From Bacteroidota bacterium (GTDB taxonomy: Bacteria; Bacteroidota; Bacteroidia; Bacteroidales; Porphyromonadaceae): a stretch of DNA of 7,468 bases. The translations under genes and the position numbers were made by a program. Under the pieces are notes generated by a model, which worked only from the letters and a program-made list of their open reading frames with translations, did not search any database and had not been told where the DNA came from. The stretch lies in NCBI GenBank assembly GCA_023395395.1, contig JAEWZH010000015.1, positions 1 to 7,468 of the forward strand. The letters are read 5' to 3'. Each line of letters begins with the position of its first letter. The stretch's first letter is position 1. Of the stretch, positions 1-4,682 are shown one piece after another.

Positions 1-170
1 CCTCACCAAAGTATCACCAAGCTACTCCCTGCCATGGAATATGGAATAGTAGTAGCTGCATAACAATAACCAATAACGATGTAAAGAGAAAGAAAAAGTG
101 TACGTTTGTGACAGTGAAAGAAAAAAATACTAGCCCGTTGTCGAAAAATGGGGAGTACTATAAACATCTG

Positions 171-178
171 TATATTTG
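171..178 (+). promoter_or_regulatory. Candidate Bacteroidota promoter -7 box upstream of peptide gene 1
   Basis: TATATTTG matches the Bacteroidota -7 consensus TAnnTTTG exactly and lies 45 bases before the start codon of the first peptide gene, so the transcript would have a short AT-rich leader. No TTG stands at the usual distance of about 20 bases upstream; the nearest (138-140) is 30 bases away. The call therefore rests on the -7 box and its position. The same octamer recurs upstream of the second peptide gene. Confidence 0.5.
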
Positions 179-223
179 CTCTGTGAGTGTTCACTAAATT
201 TATAACTTAAAGTTTACTAAATT

Positions 224-400
224 ATGAGACATGAAAAATTAAGTGTTAGCGAGATGATGAATCTTTATGGTGGTGTTTCTGCTGAAGAGTACTGCCGTGA
301 TTTGCGTGATTTAATGGCTGGTGATTATGCCGAAAATGAATGGACTGATGAGCAATGGAGAAATGCAGAACGTGCATATGAAAGGCATTGTAAGCACTAA
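224..400 (+). CDS. Double-glycine-leader secreted peptide precursor 1 (58 aa, two cysteines)
   Basis: Small precursor likely exported and cleaved by a C39-peptidase ABC transporter. Residues 1-17 form a leader ending in SEMMNLYGG, which resembles the (S)EM-x-x-I-x-GG leaders of Bacteroidales natural-product precursors. Cleavage after Gly16-Gly17 would leave a 41-residue, acidic mature peptide starting VSAEEYC. It holds only two cysteines, Cys24 and Cys56 (mature positions 7 and 39). Residues from about 20 to 33 and 39 to 56 look helix-prone, joined by a Gly/Asp/Asn-containing turn. The gapless match to the second peptide (17 of the first 27 residues) with many synonymous codon differences argues that it is a real gene. 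The ATG at 224 has only AT-rich sequence upstream, normal for this phylum. A strong hairpin begins 9 bases after the stop. Function (bacteriocin, signal or other) is not readable from the sequence. Confidence 0.85.
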   Translation: MRHEKLSVSEMMNLYGGVSAEEYCRDLRDLMAGDYAENEWTDEQWRNAERAYERHCKH

Positions 401-408
401 ATTAAATG

Positions 409-440
409 GCATAGGGAGTTTCTTTAGAGACTCCCTATGC
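409..440 (+). terminator. Hairpin after peptide gene 1 (attenuator or leaky terminator)
   Basis: GCATAGGGAGT (409-419) is perfectly complementary to ACTCCCTATGC (430-440). The inner bases add one G-U and two Watson-Crick pairs, giving a 14-pair stem closed by a TTTA tetraloop. What follows is GTATTTG, not a clean T run, so full termination is uncertain. A partial terminator or a 3' stabiliser that raises peptide mRNA above the downstream genes fits well. The ATG at 437 lies inside the stem, another reason not to start the next gene there. Confidence 0.7.
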
Positions 441-532
441 GTATTTGTGAGAATACAGAAAAAGAAGTAAGGTCTTTAATTAATAAAATTTGGTGTTGGT
501 TGGCAAGTACAGCACACATATGTCACCTCAGT

Positions 533-1372
533 ATGAAAAGGTTATTGATATTAGTTTTTTTTAGCTTGTTCTGTCTAAATTCATTCGCTCAAGAGCTACA
601 AATGGTCGTTCAGTATGACTTAAAGAAAGTTTTGAGTATTTCTAGGGGTGATTACTGGAAGCCACAAACTTTCTTTCTTGAGATAGGACAAGATAGTGTG
701 CAGTTTTTTAGCATGAAGAGCTGGAGTCACAGATATAGCAGTGAGGATCCAGAGTACAAGGCTAAAAGGGATCAGATGTTTCAACTAGCTTTTGAGAAAA
801 TGAGTTCTGGTCAATCTAGACCTGGAGAATTTGCACAAAGCTTTCCAACGATGGGAGAATATCAAGTAATAACCTACTATTTAAATAATCCAATATTACT
901 CAAGGTATATGATAAGTTGGGTTCTGAATATTTTCAGTATCCTGATTCGGTGAGGTTAGACTGGGAGATAGGCGAGGACATGAAAATAATACTTGATTAT
1001 GAGTGCTTCAAAGCGACTACTCAATTTCGTGGTCGTCAGTGGATTGCTTGGTTTACACCCGAAGTTCCAGTTCCTCTTGGTCCTTGGAAGTTGAATGGAT
1101 TGCCTGGTCTTATATTGCAAGCTTATGATGCTGAACAGCATTATATTTATGAAGCTAAAGGTCTAGAACAAGGAGGTGAATTTCACGACACCTCCATCTA
1201 CTATAAAGAACCTATCATGGAGACCACCTTTGAAAATTTTACTAAAAGTAAGGCTAGATTCAATGAAGCAGGAGGTTTTATTGGTCTTTCAATAGGAACA
1301 CCATCTAACAGCAACAGTTCAAGCCAAGATGCCGTGGAAGACTCTCCTAAACCTCTCGAAATCCTTCAGTGA
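533..1372 (+). CDS. GLPGLI family secreted protein (paralog 1, 279 aa)
   Basis: Member of the GLPGLI family, periplasmic or envelope proteins of Bacteroidota with no established biochemical function. From the ATG at 533 the protein opens with a clear signal peptide (MKRLLILVFF core, then NSFA), probably cut before Gln20. The upstream ATG at 437 would add 32 residues in front of the signal and lies in a hairpin stem, so it is rejected. The family core covers residues about 143-200: YEC, FRGR, AWFTPE, GPWKL and then GLPGLI itself at 189-194 (bases 1097-1114), followed by AYD. The C-terminus (SPKPLEILQ) recalls the NPxE-like ends common in the family. It lies downstream of peptide gene 1 and upstream of the VKOR gene; the second GLPGLI gene occupies the same place after peptide 2. 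A role in handling the peptide or pairing with the outer-membrane barrel is inference. Confidence 0.93.
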   Translation: MKRLLILVFFSLFCLNSFAQELQMVVQYDLKKVLSISRGDYWKPQTFFLEIGQDSVQFFSMKSWSHRYSSEDPEYKAKRDQMFQLAFEKMSSGQSRPGEFAQSFPTMGEYQVITYYLNNPILLKVYDKLGSEYFQYPDSVRLDWEIGEDMKIILDYECFKATTQFRGRQWIAWFTPEVPVPLGPWKLNGLPGLILQAYDAEQHYIYEAKGLEQGGEFHDTSIYYKEPIMETTFENFTKSKARFNEAGGFIGLSIGTPSNSNSSSQDAVEDSPKPLEILQ

Positions 1373-1569
1373 TGCACATACAGTCCCTTAACATCTTGGG
1401 TATTAATGTTCGGCAAAATTCAAGGGGAATATAGTGATCTTGTAAATAGGTCTTTTGGCGACATAATTTTGAAAGGTGTCATTGAAGGAATTGAACTAAT
1501 AACAACATGGTAGTCTAAAGAAGCTTTGTTGTAATAGATTATCATGTATTACTTTCAGATAAAAACATC

Positions 1570-3153
1570 ATGGCTTCGATGAAAAATAGGGACTATTATA
1601 CAGATTTGCTGACGCACTTTTTGAAATTTCTTGGTGTAAAGCACTCTAGAAAGGAAGTGGAGATGTGTATCCTTTCCTCGGAATACTATCCATCGCTTCT
1701 GTCAATAGTCGAAACACTATTTGTTTGCGGTGTAATGAGCGAAGCCGTAAAAGGGGATATCCAAACTCTTCGCTCCCTCACAGAACCTTGCATAATACAA
1801 CTGCAAGAACATGAAAAGGCTTGGTTTGTGGTTCTGGAGAGTTACTCTAATGGTATAGTCAGCATTTATGATGCAAGTCAGCATAAGAAAATCACACTGA
1901 CCGAGGAAGATACAGCTAATCTATGGACTGGAGTATTAGTCATTCCCACTTCTACTCCACCGAGAGGTAAGACTAATCAGCAATGGAACAAAGTATTTGG
2001 GGGTATCTTTCTGATAACAGCTTTTTTGGTGGGATGTGTATGGTTTGTTCCAGATATATTACTGTCATACTTACTGCTTTGCTTGATGGGCATTCTTTTA
2101 TCGGTACCATTGGTGAGACAGTCTTTTGGTTTATCCAACAATGGGGCTGTCTCTGAATTTTGTAAAAGAGGGGGCTTCATCGACTGTGAAAGTGTCGGAC
2201 ATTCTAAATTGGCAAAGATAGGAGGAGTTTCATTAGCAGAAATATCTCTTACCTACTTCTCGTTTAGAGTTTTTCTGATAATATTGGGGCATACAATAGA
2301 AATAGATCAAGTCTTACAAGTGTTAGCCCTTTTTTCTCTGATGGGGTTATTTGTCGCTATTTTGTCGGTTCTTTATCAGTTCTTTGTAGTTAAGAAATGG
2401 TGTCTATTTTGTTTAGGAATAGCCTTCGTCGTTCTTTTGGAGAATTGCCGAAGTCTATACTTTATACAACGAGGCTGTATGCCTAAGCTGATGATAGATT
2501 TTACGACATCGACAGGGATTATTATGAGTTTTGCGTTTTCACTTACACTGCTTTTTATCATTAGACATGTGCTAAATCTAGAGAAAAAGAAGAATGAGGA
2601 TAGATTAAAGTTACTCAAAATCCAAAGGAATACGGATGTACTAAGAGCCGTAATCTCAACTTCAACTAAAGCTCCTGTCAACCAATTCCAAGATTTGACA
2701 ATAGGTAATTCTGGAGCTGATATTGTTGTCACAACCCTTATTAGTCCCTATTGTCCTAAATGTGCTGATGTGATAAGAATAATGGTGGATTTACTTAATA
2801 GACATCCAAGGAGGATTCTTTGGAATATCAGGTTAGATGGGATTCTTGAGCCACAATTGAGCCCTATAAATAAGCACCAATATGATCTCTACTCTAAGCT
2901 AAAAGAGACAAGAGATTTAGACAATCAGTTAAGTCTGATACTAAAATGGAATAAATCTAAGCCTAATAAAGATGTAATGACTCAATCTTTTTATTGGAAT
3001 GAGTATCAGCTGCATATTTCTAATAACCAGCTCTTTTCTACAAACAAAGTCCCTACCATTTGGCTTGACGATAAAGAGCTTTCTTCTCTAATAGAGTTAG
3101 AAACTCTAAATACTATTCTGTTTAAGAAAGATTTTGGCGTCTTATCTTTATAG
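1570..3153 (+). CDS. C39-like / VKOR / thioredoxin three-part membrane protein (disulfide formation)
   Basis: Predicted inner-membrane thiol oxidase of 527 aa. Residues about 10-126 form a C39-peptidase-like domain (YYPSLLSIVETL at 39-50; WFVVLES near 85-91; YDASQ at 100-104; LWTGVLV at 118-124). The catalytic Cys is not evident and Trp85 stands where active C39 domains have His, so it is probably non-proteolytic, as is usual in this architecture. Residues about 141-335 are a membrane VKOR domain: loop pair Cys198 and Cys206 in CKRGGFIDC, and the active CLFC (278-281) after VVKKW. Residues about 370-527 are thioredoxin-like with CPKC at 395-398 and a likely cis-Pro in KVPTIW (Pro495). VKOR homologues pass electrons from thiols to quinone, with the Trx domain as substrate oxidant. 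It stands between two genes for two-cysteine peptides, its likely substrates. ATG 1579 (Met4) is an alternative start. Confidence 0.93.
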   Translation: MASMKNRDYYTDLLTHFLKFLGVKHSRKEVEMCILSSEYYPSLLSIVETLFVCGVMSEAVKGDIQTLRSLTEPCIIQLQEHEKAWFVVLESYSNGIVSIYDASQHKKITLTEEDTANLWTGVLVIPTSTPPRGKTNQQWNKVFGGIFLITAFLVGCVWFVPDILLSYLLLCLMGILLSVPLVRQSFGLSNNGAVSEFCKRGGFIDCESVGHSKLAKIGGVSLAEISLTYFSFRVFLIILGHTIEIDQVLQVLALFSLMGLFVAILSVLYQFFVVKKWCLFCLGIAFVVLLENCRSLYFIQRGCMPKLMIDFTTSTGIIMSFAFSLTLLFIIRHVLNLEKKKNEDRLKLLKIQRNTDVLRAVISTSTKAPVNQFQDLTIGNSGADIVVTTLISPYCPKCADVIRIMVDLLNRHPRRILWNIRLDGILEPQLSPINKHQYDLYSKLKETRDLDNQLSLILKWNKSKPNKDVMTQSFYWNEYQLHISNNQLFSTNKVPTIWLDDKELSSLIELETLNTILFKKDFGVLSL

Positions 3154-3233
3154 TTACTTAGAAGAAATACGGTTACCTTTTTATAGTCATTAAGACTAAA
3201 TCGATTCTGCATCGGACTCATAGACAAGTGATT

Positions 3234-3241
3234 TATATTTG
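3234..3241 (+). promoter_or_regulatory. Candidate -7 box upstream of peptide gene 2
   Basis: TATATTTG, an exact TAnnTTTG match identical to the octamer before peptide gene 1, lies 139 bases before the second peptide start within the 227-base gap after the VKOR gene. No upstream TTG sits at the expected spacing. The gap has stops in every forward frame and no convincing small gene, which suits a regulatory region giving peptide 2 its own transcript. Confidence 0.38.
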
Positions 3242-3380
3242 AATTCCTAAGCATGTCGCATTTTGGTCTGGATTCTACCGATCTTAAAAACATAGGATGA
3301 TTATTTTGTTATTTGTTTAATTTTAATTACCTTGTATTCGGGAATAGTCCCATTAACATTTTAACACTTATGTTATTGCT

Positions 3381-3554
3381 ATGAACAGAGAGACATTAAC
3401 AACATCTGAAATGATGAACATTTCAGGAGGAGTTTCAAGGGAAGAGTATTGCAAAACTCTTATGAAGATTGTAATGGAAAACGATCTTGATGATGGAGCG
3501 ATGGAAGGAGCAAGGTATGGCTATGAGAAATTCAATTGTGCTGAATTTCTCTAA
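3381..3554 (+). CDS. Double-glycine-leader secreted peptide precursor 2 (57 aa, two cysteines)
   Basis: Paralog of the first peptide gene. The leader (residues 1-17) ends SEMMNISGG; cleavage after Gly17 would leave 40 residues starting VSREEYC. Cys24 (mature 7) lies exactly where it does in peptide 1, and the second cysteine is Cys53 (mature 36) in YEKFNC, which matches YERHC of peptide 1. The central part differs: a DLDDG turn separates two helix-prone stretches (about 20-34 and 40-53). The mature part is acidic overall. Of 14 identical non-Met residues in the first 27, nine use different codons in the two genes, as expected under protein-level selection. A terminator-like hairpin follows 22 bases after the stop, and the second GLPGLI gene comes next. 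The product is a likely substrate of the C39 exporter at the right end of the window. Biological activity is unknown. Confidence 0.86.
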   Translation: MNRETLTTSEMMNISGGVSREEYCKTLMKIVMENDLDDGAMEGARYGYEKFNCAEFL

Positions 3555-3576
3555 CCGCTAAAATTTTAGTTACTAA

Positions 3577-3615
3577 GAAGTTGCAGAGATTAAACTCTGC
3601 AACTTCGTTTTAATT
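3577..3615 (+). terminator. Rho-independent-type terminator or attenuator after peptide gene 2
   Basis: GAAGTTGCAGAG (3577-3588) and CTCTGCAACTTC (3595-3606) are perfect 12-base inverted arms around an ATTAAA loop. They are followed by GTTTTAATT, a reasonable T-rich tail. This is the best terminator in the window and stands directly after the peptide gene, upstream of the second GLPGLI gene. It probably ends most peptide-2 transcripts, with readthrough or a new promoter serving the genes beyond. Confidence 0.82.
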
Positions 3616-3645
3616 GAATGGGAATATCTGTTTTTGAATAACAAG

Positions 3646-3661
3646 TTATGATTGGTCATAA
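3646..3661 (+). promoter_or_regulatory. Small dyad upstream of the second GLPGLI gene
   Basis: TTATGA-TTGG-TCATAA is a perfect 6+6 dyad, extended outward to AGTTATGA / TCATAAACT if one A is bulged. It lies between the terminator and the GLPGLI start at 3703. It could be an operator or a small hairpin, but dyads this short arise by chance in AT-rich DNA. Confidence 0.2.
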
Positions 3662-3702
3662 ACTATGATATAAAGACCTCATTATAATTCAGAGAAAACA
3701 AG

Positions 3703-4542
3703 ATGATAAAAAAAGTATTATTTGCACTTATGATTTGCTTGAGTATTGTGAATTTATTTGCACAAGAAGGTCATAAATCAATTGGGAAGAGTCAGTATGT
3801 AGTAACTTACAAGTTGATATATCAGACAGACACTATCAAAGGCACTACAAAAGATGATCGCTTTATGCTTCAGATTTCTGATAATGAAATGTCAAGATGG
3901 GTGAGCGAATATAGTTATCGTATGGATTCTATTTGTGCACTTCCCAACGGGAAAAAGATTTGGGGAAGGGAGGTAGAGTCGGCTTTTGCTAAGAATGGAC
4001 GACCAGATGGGAAACGTTCTAAGGAGTATATTTATAAGAATTATCCAGAGACCGGAGATGTGACTGTGTCAGATGCTGTGGCTATGCAGTGGTATGTCTA
4101 TAATGATGTTTTACACCCACAGGTGTGGGAGATTCGGGATTCACTTCGGATAATACATGGCTATGAGTGTCATCTTGCAACAGCTGATTTTAGGGGTCGT
4201 CGGTGGTACGCATGGTTCACCCCTGAGATCCCAATAGATAATGGGCCTTGGAAGTTAGGTGGACTACCTGGGCTTATCTTAGAAGCATACGATCAAAATA
4301 AACATTATTACTACACTTTACTTGGCTTTGAGGAAAAAGAAATGAATATGTACTATGCTTTGCCTATCGACCTCTTTGATAAGACGGTTGGAGCTATAGA
4401 AAAGACTGATAGAATAAAACTATTACGATCAAAGGCCACAGAAGACCTCAAAGTTTCTATGCAATTGGGATCTATGGGAATACAAGTAAATGAAAGTCAG
4501 CCTAAGTCGTACGACTTACAAGAGAAGGATTATAGAGAATAA
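3703..4542 (+). CDS. GLPGLI family secreted protein (paralog 2, 279 aa)
   Basis: Second GLPGLI-family protein, with the same 279-residue length as the first. The N-terminus is a signal peptide (MIKKVLFALM, ending NLFA), probably cut before Gln21. The core at about 152-210 reads HGYEC, FRGRRW, AWFTPEIP, GPWKLG and GLPGLI at 187-192 (bases 4261-4278), then LEAYD and HYYY. Outside this core the two paralogs are quite diverged, and the C-terminus here (lysine- and acid-rich, ending EKDYRE) is unlike that of paralog 1, so the duplication is old or the copies came separately. It follows the second peptide gene and its terminator and lies 140 bases before the barrel gene. GLPGLI genes are often neighbours of TonB-type outer-membrane barrels, which suggests an envelope partnership; the molecular role is unknown. 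Confidence 0.94.
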   Translation: MIKKVLFALMICLSIVNLFAQEGHKSIGKSQYVVTYKLIYQTDTIKGTTKDDRFMLQISDNEMSRWVSEYSYRMDSICALPNGKKIWGREVESAFAKNGRPDGKRSKEYIYKNYPETGDVTVSDAVAMQWYVYNDVLHPQVWEIRDSLRIIHGYECHLATADFRGRRWYAWFTPEIPIDNGPWKLGGLPGLILEAYDQNKHYYYTLLGFEEKEMNMYYALPIDLFDKTVGAIEKTDRIKLLRSKATEDLKVSMQLGSMGIQVNESQPKSYDLQEKDYRE

Positions 4543-4543
4543 A

Positions 4544-4660
4544 ATGAGTGGGGAAATTATTGGTATTGGTAGTGTTATCGCTGATGGACTTATATGTCTT
4601 TTGGTTTGGGTAGTTCTCAATAGTAACGGTACGACCAAAACTTTACAACGAGTACTCTGA
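4544..4660 (+). CDS. Possible small membrane peptide (38 aa), unrecognised
   Basis: An open frame starts one base after the GLPGLI stop and ends 22 bases before the barrel gene, so it would fit translational coupling. The product has an acidic N-terminal tip, one hydrophobic stretch at about residues 5-25 (IIGIGSVIADG then LICLLVWVVL) and a polar, Lys/Arg-containing tail, as expected for a single-span membrane peptide. It has no GG leader and only one cysteine, so it is not a third copy of the exported peptides. I recognise no family. Length and hydrophobicity alone do not prove a gene; it could be chance in a 140-base spacer. Confidence 0.4.
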   Translation: MSGEIIGIGSVIADGLICLLVWVVLNSNGTTKTLQRVL

Positions 4661-4682
4661 AGCACGAGAAACACATGAAAAG

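Noticed and set aside
20..57. Inverted AGCTACT/AGTAGCT arms, a tandem ATGGAAT pair (34-47) and a TCACCAA direct repeat (3-9, 14-20) at the left edge
   Set aside because: Arms are short with a 24-base loop and no T tract, and the repeats are only 7 bases. They could be operators but are not above chance.
3..194. 63-codon open frame on the minus strand with a GTG start and a hydrophobic C-terminal half
   Set aside because: No recognisable family or signal peptide, and it overlaps the promoter candidate of peptide gene 1. Chance openness in AT-rich DNA is the simpler reading.
437..532. N-terminal extension of the first GLPGLI protein from the ATG at 437
   Set aside because: It would place 32 non-conserved residues before a perfect signal peptide, and the ATG lies in the arm of a strong hairpin. 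Starting at 533 gives 279 residues, equal to the paralog.
1372..1513. Short frames after the first GLPGLI gene: a 20-codon frame at 1372-1434 whose ATG overlaps the stop (TGATG), and a 35-codon frame at 1406-1513 in phase with the GLPGLI gene
   Set aside because: Neither has a GG leader, signal peptide or recognisable motif. The GLPGLI protein already ends with a family-like C-terminus, so readthrough or a broken gene is not needed.
1502..1535. ACAACA...TGTTGT inverted pair before the VKOR gene
   Set aside because: Only six pairs with a loop of about 20 bases and no T run; not a credible terminator.
3006..3293. 95-codon minus-strand frame over the end of the VKOR gene, and other antisense frames inside the VKOR, GLPGLI and barrel genes
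   Set aside because: They overlap genes with clear family motifs on the + strand and show no domain, signal or start context of their own.
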